Assembly: GCA_025210235.1 (NCBI GenBank)
Contig: JAOASG010000015.1
Location: 42,151 to 106,150, forward strand
Origin: Vallitalea sp.
Lineage (GTDB): Bacteria; Bacillota; Clostridia; Lachnospirales; Vallitaleaceae
DNA: 64,000 nucleotides
Direction: 5' to 3'
Below are positions 8,498 to 17,060 of the stretch, piece by piece (position 1 is the first letter of the stretch; each line of letters starts with the position of its first letter). The position numbers and the translations under genes were made by a program. Below the pieces are notes generated by a model. The model worked only from the letters and a program-made list of their open reading frames with translations. It was not told where the DNA came from and made no database searches.

Positions 8498-8980
8498 ATG
8501 AATATAATTAGAACGAGTTTTTTCTATAAAATCATACACTATATTGACGAAATACATGAATATAGTTTCCTATATAAAACAAGAAAAAAACAAAGAGTAA
8601 TAAAAGAGAGTAAATTTAAATCTTCAATATACAAGTACTCTTTTATATATAAAGTATTATGCGCTATAGGAAATCTATTTAGTAATTTATTTAATTGTTT
8701 AAATAAAGTATGTAATTCTAGTCTAATTATAAATATAATAGGTAAGTTTACTAGTGATATCAAGTATAAAAAGCTTAAGTCTTTTAATCAATATATGATA
8801 AGCTTTATTATAGGATATATAATTACCAATATAGTTTTAGGTTTATATGCAGCCTATAAGATAAAATATATTTTTATATTTTGTATATTAACATTATTTG
8901 TAAATATAGTAGTTTATCTTTACAATAAGTTTAGCGAATCCAGCTTAATAATAAGATTAATTAATAAAATAGTAGAATAA
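8498..8980 (+). CDS. Small membrane protein with repeated S-F-x-Y-K motifs, unknown function
   Basis: The 160-residue protein is not a family I can name. It has two hydrophobic segments near the C-terminus (about residues 100-118 and 122-141). The rest is basic and carries a short recurring motif of the form Ser-(Phe/Ser)-(Ile/Leu/Phe)-(Tyr/Ile)-Lys at about residues 7, 23, 43, 48, 74 and 148 (for example SFFYK, SFLYK, SFIYK, SSLII), each heading a short amphipathic helix. Similar repeat-bearing short proteins or N-terminal extensions accompany O-antigen-ligase-like polymerases in other Clostridia, and such a gene follows here after 22 bp. I infer an accessory of that enzyme. GGAAGGAAA precedes the ATG. 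Confidence 0.7.
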   Translation: MNIIRTSFFYKIIHYIDEIHEYSFLYKTRKKQRVIKESKFKSSIYKYSFIYKVLCAIGNLFSNLFNCLNKVCNSSLIINIIGKFTSDIKYKKLKSFNQYMISFIIGYIITNIVLGLYAAYKIKYIFIFCILTLFVNIVVYLYNKFSESSLIIRLINKIVE

Positions 8981-9002
8981 TATCAAAATAAAATAGAGTT
9001 AG

Positions 9003-10364
9003 TTGGTGAACAATTTGAAAAACAGGATTAATATATTAATCATTTTAATAGGTTTAGGTATTGGTATGATAGGAGCAAAATTTGGAATCAGTATTGCCTT
9101 AGGGACTACTATGGTAATTTTATTAGGGGCTTCAATTATATTAGATTATGAAAAAACTGTAATTTTATTAGGAATATATGTTTTTATTGATTTTTTAACA
9201 AGAAATATTGGTGGACTTGCAATTGTATCTAGTATATGGGATGAGTTAATGTTTTTAGCGTTCTTATGTATATTTATTTATAAGTTAATTCGTTACAGGA
9301 AAACAGGCAATTATAAATCAACACCTATAGATTTTCCTATAATATTTTTTATACTAATTAGTATTTTTTTAGTATTAATTAACTCTCCTAATTTAGGGAT
9401 AGCAATTGATGGGCTAAGAGCAGTTGTTCAATATATGTTATGGTATTTCTTAGTAGTTCAATTAATAGATACTAGTAAAGGTGTATTAAAAGTATATTGG
9501 GTTTTAACGTCTGTTGGTACTATTTTAGGTCTACATGGTATTTATCAATATTTAACTAGAGCTGAAATGCTAGGAAACTGGGTGGACAGTTCAGAAACTA
9601 TAAGGACAAGGGCATACTCTATTGTTGGAAGTCCAAATATATTAGGAGCTATTTTTGTACTATTTATTCCAATGGGTATTGCTCTTGTAACTTCTGATTA
9701 TAATTATTTAAGAAAATTTATTGCTTTATGTATGACAATTATTATGATGGGATCACTTTTTGCAACTATGTCAAGGGGTGCATGGATAGCCGCAGCTTTT
9801 GGTATAGGAATATATATTCTTTATAAAAATAAGAAATTAATATTACCTCTTATTATATTTGCTGGAATAATATTTATTACAGTTCCATCTATTTCAAGTC
9901 GATTAACTTATATGTTCAGTGCCGAATATAAGTATAAGTCATCTAAAGGTGGAAGAATATATAGATGGCAAGAAGGTATAGAAACTTGGAGTGAAGGTAA
10001 TAAAGCTATGGGATTAGGATTAGGAAGATATGGTGGAGCTGTTGCTACAAACAATGATTTATCACCTTTCTATATGGATAATTATTATTTAAAGACCTTA
10101 GCTGAAATGGGACTTATAGGATTAGGATCATTTATATTACTTCTAATATGTGTTATAAGATGGTGTACAACAGCTGTTTTAGAAGAACAAGATACTAGAA
10201 AAAAAGATTTAATGATGGGTTTATTTGCAGGATGCTTAGGTATACTAATGCAAAATGCTGTTGAAAATATTTTTGAAGTTCCTATGATGGTAACGTATTT
10301 TTGGTTATGTATAGGGCTAATAATGTGTCTTAAAATAGAAAATAAAGACTATAGTATAGAATAA
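9003..10364 (+). CDS. O-antigen ligase / Wzy-like polymerase membrane protein
   Basis: The 453-residue protein is polytopic with about ten to twelve transmembrane helices and the Wzy_C (O-antigen ligase) signature region in its second half: SMSRGAWIAAAFGIG-like 'TMSRGAWIAAA' (about residues 255-265), a large extracytoplasmic loop with Arg-Trp-containing GGRIYRWQEGIETW, and GLGLGRYGGAV. These Arg residues are the conserved ones of the fold that handles undecaprenyl-PP-glycans. The start is uncertain: TTG at 9003, GTG at 9006 or TTG at 9015 are all in frame, and GGTGA before 9015 is the best-spaced weak ribosome binding site. It probably polymerises or ligates the repeat units made by this locus. 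Confidence 0.85.
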   Translation: MVNNLKNRINILIILIGLGIGMIGAKFGISIALGTTMVILLGASIILDYEKTVILLGIYVFIDFLTRNIGGLAIVSSIWDELMFLAFLCIFIYKLIRYRKTGNYKSTPIDFPIIFFILISIFLVLINSPNLGIAIDGLRAVVQYMLWYFLVVQLIDTSKGVLKVYWVLTSVGTILGLHGIYQYLTRAEMLGNWVDSSETIRTRAYSIVGSPNILGAIFVLFIPMGIALVTSDYNYLRKFIALCMTIIMMGSLFATMSRGAWIAAAFGIGIYILYKNKKLILPLIIFAGIIFITVPSISSRLTYMFSAEYKYKSSKGGRIYRWQEGIETWSEGNKAMGLGLGRYGGAVATNNDLSPFYMDNYYLKTLAEMGLIGLGSFILLLICVIRWCTTAVLEEQDTRKKDLMMGLFAGCLGILMQNAVENIFEVPMMVTYFWLCIGLIMCLKIENKDYSIE

Positions 10365-10405
10365 TAAAAACGTAATTTAATATAATATATTTCATTTAAA
10401 GAGAA

Positions 10406-11506
10406 ATGGGTGTTTACATGATTGATATTGTAATCTCAGGATATATTGGCTATAGTAATTGTGGTGATGATGCAATACTATCGGCTATTTGTGAAGGTAT
10501 AAGAGAATTAAATATAGAAACTAATATTACTGCATTATCTAAAAATCCTGTAATTACTATGAATGATAATAATATTAAATCAGTCTATCGTTTTAATTGG
10601 AAACAAGTAATTAAAACTATTAAAAAAGCGGATATTATTATAAGTGGTGGAGGTAGCCTTCTTCAAGATACAACTAGTACAAGATCGTTATTATATTATT
10701 TATTTATAATAAAGACAGCAAAATTTTATAAAAAGAAGGTTATGTTATATGCTAATGGAATAGGTCCAATAAATAAAAAAACAAATAGATTAATAACAAG
10801 ATACATAGTGAATAAAGTGGACGTAATAACTTTAAGAGATGAGTTATCCAGAAAAGACTTAATTAGTATGGGGATAACAAGACCTAGTATTCATGTTACG
10901 GCAGATCCCGTTTTCTCTATGAATATTGATAACTGTAATTATAAAGAGTTTTTAATTGACAATGATATACCAATAAATAAACCACTTATTGGTGTTTTAT
11001 TTAGAGAGTGGAAAAATATTAGCTATGAAGATATAATTGCAAATATATGCGATGGACTTATTGCCGATAAGGATGTAAATATATTATTTATACCTATGGA
11101 ATATAAGGAAGATATAGATATAAGTAAACGCATATCAGCTAAAATGAGCAATAAGTCATATGTACTAGATAAAGATCTTGATTCTTCGTCTATCATTGGA
11201 ATTATAGGAGAGATGCACATGATACTTAGTATGAGACTTCATGCTCTTTTATTTGCAGCATTAAGCAGTATTCCAATGGTGGGATTTGTATATGATCCAA
11301 AGGTTAGTTGCTACTTGGAATTACTAGATATGCCTTCAGGAGGGGATATTAAAGATCTTAATATTTATGAAATTAATAATATCATTAATGATGTTTATAA
11401 TAACTATGATATATATGTTGAGAAACTAAATAAGATTAAGATAAAGATGAAAGAAAAATCAGAACTTAATAATAAATATCTTTTGGATTTGATTAAGACA
11501 GATTGA
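10406..11506 (+). CDS. csaB: Polysaccharide pyruvyl transferase CsaB
   Basis: The 366-residue protein has the CsaB N-terminus (M)IDIVISGYIGYSNCGDDA and the conserved C-terminal MRLHALLFAALSSIPMVG stretch. CsaB moves pyruvate from phosphoenolpyruvate to a ManNAc residue of the secondary cell-wall polymer, creating the ketal that SLH-domain surface proteins recognise. Two starts are possible: ATG at 10406 (giving an extra M-G-V-Y) or ATG at 10418, which matches the family N-terminus better and has GGGTG upstream. Its partner TagA-like glycosyltransferase follows after 76 bp. Together with wecC it indicates a pyruvylated ManNAc-type wall polymer. Confidence 0.9.
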   Translation: MGVYMIDIVISGYIGYSNCGDDAILSAICEGIRELNIETNITALSKNPVITMNDNNIKSVYRFNWKQVIKTIKKADIIISGGGSLLQDTTSTRSLLYYLFIIKTAKFYKKKVMLYANGIGPINKKTNRLITRYIVNKVDVITLRDELSRKDLISMGITRPSIHVTADPVFSMNIDNCNYKEFLIDNDIPINKPLIGVLFREWKNISYEDIIANICDGLIADKDVNILFIPMEYKEDIDISKRISAKMSNKSYVLDKDLDSSSIIGIIGEMHMILSMRLHALLFAALSSIPMVGFVYDPKVSCYLELLDMPSGGDIKDLNIYEINNIINDVYNNYDIYVEKLNKIKIKMKEKSELNNKYLLDLIKTD

Positions 11507-11507
11507 A

Positions 11508-11550
11508 AATGATATTGTGAATCAACTTAAAGTAGTTTTACAATTATTTA
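11508..11550 (+). repeat. Half copy of the dispersed MITE-like repeat
   Basis: This stretch aligns with the right half of the 7323-7433 element: GAATCAACT then AGTTTT(G/A)CAATTA and an AT-rich tail. It lacks the six bases ATTAAA of the full copy and has a few substitutions. It sits in the gap between csaB and the tagA-like gene, ending about 33 bp before the ATG. Confidence 0.6.
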
Positions 11551-11582
11551 AATAAGAACAAAGCAGAAAGGATTAGTATATT

Positions 11583-12299
11583 ATGAAAGTTGATATCCTT
11601 GGCGTTAATGTAGATAATGATGATATGAATAAAGCTGTAAATAAGGTAATAGAGTATATGGATAGTGATGGTAAGTATAAAATATACACTCCAAATCCTG
11701 AATTTGTTATGATGTCAATTGAAGATGAAGAGTTTAAAGGTATACTAAATAAAGGAGATTTAGTGATTCCAGATGGTATAGGAATTGTTATAGCTTCAAA
11801 AATATTAGGAAAAAAAATACCAGAACGTGTTGCAGGATATGATCTAGTTCAAAATGTATTTAAAAGAATTAAAAAAACTAATAGAACTGTTTATTTATTA
11901 GGTGCTTCAGAAGGAGTAGCAATTAAGGCAGCTGATAAAATGAGGGAAATTCATAAAGGTTTAAAAATTGTTGGTGTACATGATGGGTATTTTGATGAAA
12001 ATGAAGAAAAAAACATAATGGAGTCTATAAATACTCTAAAACCAGATTTATTATTAGTAGGGCTTGGTGCTCCTAGACAGGAAAAATGGATTGATAATAA
12101 CATACATAAGTTAAATATAAAAGTAGCTATTGGTGTTGGAGGTTCATTTGATGGAATGGCGGGTAATGTTAAAAGAGCCCCTTTAATTTTCCAAAAACTT
12201 GGATTAGAATGGTTTTATAGATTAATAAAGCAACCTTCACGTATAACAAGAATGATTAAATTACCTGTTTTTTTAATAAAAGTAATTAAGGAACGTTAA
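11583..12299 (+). CDS. tagA: WecG/TagA/CpsF family glycosyltransferase (N-acetylmannosaminyltransferase type)
   Basis: The 238-residue protein is full length for the GT26 family. It shows the TPNPEFVMMS and GDLVIPDGIGIVIAS motifs with the catalytic-base Asp (about residues 60-75), LGAPRQEKWI (about 161-170), and the membrane-binding C-terminus with GLEWFYRLIKQPSR. Family members add ManNAc or ManNAcA from a UDP donor to GlcNAc-PP-undecaprenol. This fits the UDP-ManNAc dehydrogenase and CsaB in the same locus, since CsaB acts on ManNAc. GAAAGGA is the ribosome binding site. The stop codon overlaps the -35 of the next promoter, so the polysaccharide operon ends about here. Confidence 0.9.
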   Translation: MKVDILGVNVDNDDMNKAVNKVIEYMDSDGKYKIYTPNPEFVMMSIEDEEFKGILNKGDLVIPDGIGIVIASKILGKKIPERVAGYDLVQNVFKRIKKTNRTVYLLGASEGVAIKAADKMREIHKGLKIVGVHDGYFDENEEKNIMESINTLKPDLLLVGLGAPRQEKWIDNNIHKLNIKVAIGVGGSFDGMAGNVKRAPLIFQKLGLEWFYRLIKQPSRITRMIKLPVFLIKVIKER

Positions 12300-12323
12300 C
12301 ATTAAAATAAGATATAGTATAAT
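12296..12323 (+). promoter_or_regulatory. Predicted sigma-A promoter for the YitT-like gene
   Basis: TTAACA (12296-12301), a 16-bp spacer and TATAAT (12318-12323) form a good vegetative promoter that overlaps the stop codon of the upstream gene and gives a leader of about 70 bases. Confidence 0.55.
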
Positions 12324-12399
12324 CCACTTATTGAATGTAAACAATTATTTAAAACTGCTCTTAATGATATACTAACTTGGTTTAAAAGGAGAAAAATAT

Positions 12400-13269
12400 A
12401 TGGAATTTACTAGTAATCGAAAACCCTATATGGATTACATAATTATTATGATAGGAATAACATTGTTAGCTATAGGATTAAATATGTTTTTTATTCCTCT
12501 TGATTTAGTAACGGGAGGAGTAACTGGGTTAGCAATAATTATTAAAAAATTGACACAAGGAATTATCCCAGGGGGAATAGAGCCATGGATTACTAATATA
12601 ATAATTAATATTCCCTTGTTCTTAACGGCTATATTTATCAAAGGAAAGAATTTTGGTGGAAGAAGCCTTTTTTCAACTATGTTTTTATCAGTAGCTTTAA
12701 TCTATACAAGTTATTTACCTGCTGCAACAAATGATATACTTCTTGGAAGTGTTTTTGGAGGAGCTTTGTCTGGTGCTGGACTAGGATTAGTTTTTTCAGC
12801 TTATTCAACAACTGGAGGTACTGACTTGGCTGCAAGTATAATACAGCATTATATAAAGCATATATCTGTTGCACAAATAATGTTTTTACTCGACGCATTA
12901 ATAATTATATCAGGATATTTTATTTTTGGTATAGAAAAAGCAATGTATGCTATAGTTGCTGTATTTATTTCTGCAAAAGTAATTGATGCAATATTAGAAG
13001 GTATACATTTTTCTAAAGCTGCATTTATTATTTCTGACTATAATGAAGAAATATCACAAGAAATAATGGAAAGATTAGATAGAGGAGTAACAGGACTTCA
13101 AGGAAGTGGTAAATATTCTAAAAAGAACAAGGAAGTACTCCTTTGTGTAGTATCTAAAAAAGAGATTGTTAAGTTAAAAGAAATTGTTAGAGAAATAGAT
13201 AAGTCAGCTTTTGTTATAGTAGCAGATGTTAAAGAAGTACTAGGAGAAGGATTTATAGAGTATAAGTAA
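12400..13269 (+). CDS. YitT family membrane protein (DUF161/DUF2179)
   Basis: The 289-residue protein has five or six transmembrane helices (about residues 12-200) with the YitT hallmarks FFIPLDLVTGGVTGLAI near the N-terminus and STTGGTDLAA near the middle, followed by a soluble DUF2179 domain (about 215-289) containing RGVTGLQGSGKYS. YitT proteins are common in Firmicutes; their transport substrate is not firmly known. GGAGAAA precedes the ATG. The gene has its own promoter and appears to be a single-gene unit. Confidence 0.88.
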   Translation: MEFTSNRKPYMDYIIIMIGITLLAIGLNMFFIPLDLVTGGVTGLAIIIKKLTQGIIPGGIEPWITNIIINIPLFLTAIFIKGKNFGGRSLFSTMFLSVALIYTSYLPAATNDILLGSVFGGALSGAGLGLVFSAYSTTGGTDLAASIIQHYIKHISVAQIMFLLDALIIISGYFIFGIEKAMYAIVAVFISAKVIDAILEGIHFSKAAFIISDYNEEISQEIMERLDRGVTGLQGSGKYSKKNKEVLLCVVSKKEIVKLKEIVREIDKSAFVIVADVKEVLGEGFIEYK

Positions 13270-13735
13270 GACTTTTTTTCTATAAAAATTATTATAAAAA
13301 ATAGGTGAAAATATTAAAAGATTTTATATATTATTATTTTATATATCTTTGAGTAGATATATTGCATAATAATGTAAAAATAAATGATGCATATTTTATT
13401 AATTAACTATTTAATAGATTAAGTTCTTATTATGTTCAATAAAGGAGATTACCATAATTTAATATCAGTTTTTGGACAAAACATACTATTATATAATCAT
13501 AGTGAATTATTAGATATTAATAAATTAGTTATAATATATAGTTTTTTAGAGCATTGATATATATATTATAGATATAAGTGTTAATGAAAAATATCAATAT
13601 ACAATTTGAACAAAATGAAAACCCCTAATTTGTTTAATTAACCTATGGTATTAACTGTTGAAATATAGTATATTATCATACGTAAGATAACATATTGAAT
13701 CGGAAATATTAAAAAAATTAAGGGGGCTATTAAAA
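13270..13735 (+). other. Non-coding gap of 466 bp
   Basis: The stretch is very AT-rich with no coding frame that has a start and ribosome binding site. An isolated AAAGGAG at 13441-13447 is not followed by a usable start codon. Several TATAAT-like hexamers occur (13492-13497, 13530-13535, 13669-13674), none with a well-spaced -35, so the promoter of the following ABC ATPase gene cannot be fixed. GGGGG at about 13723 is the ribosome binding site of that gene. Confidence 0.4.
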
Positions 13736-14842
13736 ATGGCAAGCTTATCATTAAAAAATATTAAGAAAACTTATGCTCAAGGTGTTACTGCTGTACAAGA
13801 TTTTAATTTAGAAATTGCGGATAAAGAATTTATCATCTTTGTAGGACCATCAGGTTGTGGTAAATCTACAACTCTTCGTATGATCGCTGGACTTGAAGAA
13901 ATTACTGAAGGTGAATTATACATTGGTGAGAAATTAGTTAATGATGTTGAACCAAAAGATAGAGATATTGCGATGGTTTTCCAAAACTATGCATTATATC
14001 CTCATATGACAGTTTATGATAATATGGCATTTGGACTTAAATTAAGAAAAACTCCTAAGCCAGAGATTAAAAAGAGAGTTACTGAAGCAGCTAAAGTATT
14101 AGATATAGAACATTTATTAGATCGTAAACCAAAAGCTTTATCAGGTGGACAAAGACAACGTGTTGCTATGGGTCGTGCTATTGTACGTGAACCAAAAGTA
14201 TTCCTTATGGACGAACCTCTTTCTAACTTAGATGCTAAACTTAGAGTTCAAATGAGACTTGAAATTTCTAAGTTACATCAAAGATTACAAACAACTATTA
14301 TTTACGTTACACATGACCAAGTAGAGGCTATGACTCTAGGAACTCGTATCGTAGTAATGAAAGATGGATTTATCCAACAAGTTGATACACCAACTAATTT
14401 ATATGAAAATCCACAAAACTTATTTGTTGCTGGATTCATTGGTTCACCACAAATGAATTTTATGGATGCAAAAGTAGTAAAAAATGGAAATTACATTGAT
14501 TTAGTATTTAAATCAAATAAAATTACCTTACCAGATGCAAAAGCTAAAAAATTAGAAGGTTATGTAGGAAAAGAAGTTGTTATGGGATTCCGTCCACAAG
14601 ATGTACATGACACTGAAATCTTCCTTGAATCATCACCTAAGAGCATTATTAATGCTAAAGTTAATGTTACTGAAATGTTAGGTTCAGAAACATTCTTATA
14701 TGTACAAGTAGATGGATTTGATATTACAGCTCGTGTAGATCCAAGATCAACTGCTAAACCTGGTGATAAAGTTAAATTAGCTATAGACTTGAATAGAATC
14801 CATGTATTTGATAAAGATACTGAGAAAACTATTACTAACTAG
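13736..14842 (+). CDS. ugpC: Sugar ABC transporter ATP-binding protein, UgpC/MsmK type
   Basis: The 368-residue protein has all ABC ATPase motifs: Walker A GPSGCGKSTT (about residues 37-46), the Q-loop FQNYALYPHM, signature LSGGQRQRVAMGRA (about 135-148), Walker B VFLMDEPLSNLDA and the H-loop VTHDQVEAM, followed by the C-terminal MalK/UgpC-type OB regulatory domain (about 235-368). Such ATPases are often shared by several carbohydrate ABC importers, and the gene stands alone here without permease or binding-protein genes, which fits a shared energising subunit. Codon choice is noticeably richer in preferred codons (for example CGT for Arg) than in neighbours, suggesting high expression. A terminator follows. 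Confidence 0.9.
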   Translation: MASLSLKNIKKTYAQGVTAVQDFNLEIADKEFIIFVGPSGCGKSTTLRMIAGLEEITEGELYIGEKLVNDVEPKDRDIAMVFQNYALYPHMTVYDNMAFGLKLRKTPKPEIKKRVTEAAKVLDIEHLLDRKPKALSGGQRQRVAMGRAIVREPKVFLMDEPLSNLDAKLRVQMRLEISKLHQRLQTTIIYVTHDQVEAMTLGTRIVVMKDGFIQQVDTPTNLYENPQNLFVAGFIGSPQMNFMDAKVVKNGNYIDLVFKSNKITLPDAKAKKLEGYVGKEVVMGFRPQDVHDTEIFLESSPKSIINAKVNVTEMLGSETFLYVQVDGFDITARVDPRSTAKPGDKVKLAIDLNRIHVFDKDTEKTITN

Positions 14843-14866
14843 TAATCATTTTATTTATTAATTATT

Positions 14867-14895
14867 AGGGAAATGCTAAGGCATTTCCCTTTTAT
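14867..14895 (+). terminator. Rho-independent terminator after the ABC ATPase gene
   Basis: AGGGAAATGC (14867-14876) pairs perfectly with GCATTTCCCT (14881-14890) across loop TAAG, followed by a short T-rich tract. Confidence 0.85.
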
Positions 14896-15007
14896 CATTT
14901 TATAGTGACTTTGTTTTTTTTCTGATGTTTAGTAATTGTTACTTTAGAATTGAGTATTATGGTTAGTTTAATAATATAAAGAATGAAAAAAATATAAATG
15001 AATTGTA

Positions 15008-15090
15008 AAATATTATCTAAAATAGATAATATTTATGAACTTATTGTAAAAGTTTAAGAGGAAATACACAAAATTACGTATTCCCTCTTT
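15008..15090 (+). other. Two further hairpins in the 356-bp gap before the CdaR gene
   Basis: Bases 15008-15032 are a perfect 11-bp palindrome (AATATTATCTA / TAGATAATATT, loop AAA). Bases 15057-15088 form a second stem (AGAGGAAATAC against GTATTCCCTCT, one mismatch) followed by T-rich sequence and look like a terminator. What they terminate is unclear; a short untranslated transcript between 14900 and 15090 is possible. The rest of the gap shows no gene. Confidence 0.4.
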
Positions 15091-15198
15091 TATTTTTGTA
15101 GATTTTGCTATAAAATATAAACTGAAAGAAAAAAGTTAATAAAAAATATAGAAAATAAATTTTGATTTTATATAATTATGTATAAAGGAGAGAGATCA

Positions 15199-16290
15199 AT
15201 GATATCAAATCAAATAATTCAAAATACAATTGAAGGCTTAAAGACAATAACACGAATTGATATAAGTGTTATTGATCCAGAAGGTAAAATATTAGCTACT
15301 ACAGAAGAAGGAAAATTGGAAGACTATAATTTTGCAGTACCTGATTTCGTAAAATCTCAAGCAGAAAGTCAATTAGTATTAGGTTACCAATTTTTCAAAG
15401 TTTATGATGAGCATAATGTTGAATATGTAGTATCAGCTAAGGGCGAAGCAGAAGATGTTTATAAGATAGGTAAAATAGCATCATTTCAGATACAGAATCT
15501 TCTAGTAGCCTATAAAGAAAGATTTGATAAAGATAACTTTATTAAAAATCTTTTACTAGATAATTTACTACTTGTTGACATATATAACAGAGCAAAAAAA
15601 CTTCATATTGAAACAGACGTAAAAAGAGTAATTTATTTAGTTGAAACAAGACTAGAAAAAGATAATAATGCACTAGAAATAATAAGAAGTATATTTCCTC
15701 AAAAAACAAAAGATTTTATTACTGCCGTTGATGAGAAAAATATAATTATTGTTAAAGAAATTGATGAAAATGATACCAATGAAGATATTAATAAAACTGC
15801 AAAAGTAATACTTGATACGCTTAATACAGAAGCTATGAGTAGCGTTTATGTTTCTATTGGAACGATTGTTAATGACATTAAAGATGTATCACGTTCTTAC
15901 AAAGAAGCAAAGATGGCTTTAGAGGTAGGGAAAATTTTCTATGTAGATAAATATATTATTGGATATAACAATCTAGGTATTGGCAGAATTATTTATCAGT
16001 TACCATTACCTCTTTGTCAAATGTTTATTAAAGAGATATTTCATGGTAAATCCCCTGATGATTTTGATAAAGAAACAATCACAACAATAAACAAATTTTT
16101 TGAAAATAGCTTAAATGTATCAGAAACATCAAGACAGTTATATATTCATAGAAATACTCTTGTTTATAGGTTAGATAAATTACAAAAAAATACTGGATTA
16201 GATTTACGTGTTTTTGAGGATGCAATTACATTTAAAATTGCTTTAATGGTTGTTAAATATATGAAATTTTTAAATGAGACAAAATATTAA
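15199..16290 (+). CDS. CdaR/PucR-family transcriptional regulator
   Basis: The 363-residue protein has an N-terminal ligand-sensing region resembling the sugar-diacid recognition domain (about residues 1-110), a middle GGDEF-like fold (about 130-250) and a C-terminal PucR-type helix-turn-helix with NVSETSRQLYIHRNTLVYRL (about 315-334). I start it at ATG 15199, which has AAAGGAGAG at good distance, not at the in-frame ATG 15178, which lies on that ribosome binding site. CdaR-type regulators respond to sugar acids or sugar supply. The position after the shared sugar-ABC ATPase gene suggests it may regulate that gene; this is inference. Confidence 0.82.
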   Translation: MISNQIIQNTIEGLKTITRIDISVIDPEGKILATTEEGKLEDYNFAVPDFVKSQAESQLVLGYQFFKVYDEHNVEYVVSAKGEAEDVYKIGKIASFQIQNLLVAYKERFDKDNFIKNLLLDNLLLVDIYNRAKKLHIETDVKRVIYLVETRLEKDNNALEIIRSIFPQKTKDFITAVDEKNIIIVKEIDENDTNEDINKTAKVILDTLNTEAMSSVYVSIGTIVNDIKDVSRSYKEAKMALEVGKIFYVDKYIIGYNNLGIGRIIYQLPLPLCQMFIKEIFHGKSPDDFDKETITTINKFFENSLNVSETSRQLYIHRNTLVYRLDKLQKNTGLDLRVFEDAITFKIALMVVKYMKFLNETKY

Positions 16291-16298
16291 TTTCATTA

Positions 16299-16344
16299 CT
16301 TAAACTCGTATTCACAATATATTTTAAGTGAATACAAGTTTAAG
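16299..16344 (+). other. Strong 17-bp hairpin before ftsE
   Basis: Bases 16299-16315 and 16328-16344 are complementary over 17 bp with one G-U pair and a 12-base AT loop. There is no T-run after it, so it is a weak terminator at best; it may mark mRNA processing or the end of the CdaR transcript. Confidence 0.5.
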
Positions 16345-16373
16345 GTTATTAGATGTAGATAGGAGGATATTAG

Positions 16374-17060
16374 TTGATAAGGCTTGAGAACATTACAAAG
16401 ATATATCCAAATGGGGTATGTGCTTTGAATAATGTATCGTTAGATATAGAAAAAGGAGAATTTGTTTTTATTGTTGGAAATAGTGGATCTGGTAAAACTA
16501 CTTTGATTAAATTATTAATGAAAGAAATAGAGTCTACAGAAGGTAAACTACAGATAGATAATAAAGACATAACAAAATTAAGAAGGAGATATATTCCAAC
16601 ACTTAGGAGAAATGTAGGAGTTGTTTTCCAAGATTTTAGATTACTTGATAAAATGAATGTATACGACAATGTAGCATTTGCATTAAAAGTTACAGAAGCA
16701 TCAAATAAAGAAATAAGAAGAAATGTGCCAATGGTATTATCAATGGTTGGTCTTTCAAAGAAAGCTAAAATGTATCCTAGTCAAATATCTGGAGGAGAAA
16801 AACAGCGAACAGCGTTGGCTAGAGCAATTGTTAATAATCCCCCTATTTTGGTTTGTGATGAACCAACGGGGAACTTAGATCCTACTAATTCATGGGAAAT
16901 AATGAAATTACTTACAGAGATTAATATGAGGGGAACTACAGTAGTTGTTGTAACACACGATAAGGAAATGGTTAATGCTATGAAAAAACGCGTTGTTACC
17001 CTTAAAAACGGTTGTATTGTAAGAGATGTGCAAAGGGGAGACTACGGAGATGAAACTTAG
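16374..17060 (+). CDS. ftsE: Cell division ATP-binding protein FtsE
   Basis: The 228-residue protein has Walker A GNSGSGKTTL (about residues 36-45), Q-loop VFQDFRLLDKMNVYDNVAFAL typical of FtsE, signature ISGGEKQRTALARA, and Walker B PPILVCDEPTGNLDP. It starts at TTG with AGGAGG seven bases upstream. FtsE with FtsX forms a membrane complex that does not transport but controls extracellular peptidoglycan hydrolases at the division site or side wall. It overlaps ftsX by 11 bases, consistent with translational coupling and stoichiometric assembly. Confidence 0.95.
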   Translation: MIRLENITKIYPNGVCALNNVSLDIEKGEFVFIVGNSGSGKTTLIKLLMKEIESTEGKLQIDNKDITKLRRRYIPTLRRNVGVVFQDFRLLDKMNVYDNVAFALKVTEASNKEIRRNVPMVLSMVGLSKKAKMYPSQISGGEKQRTALARAIVNNPPILVCDEPTGNLDPTNSWEIMKLLTEINMRGTTVVVVTHDKEMVNAMKKRVVTLKNGCIVRDVQRGDYGDET

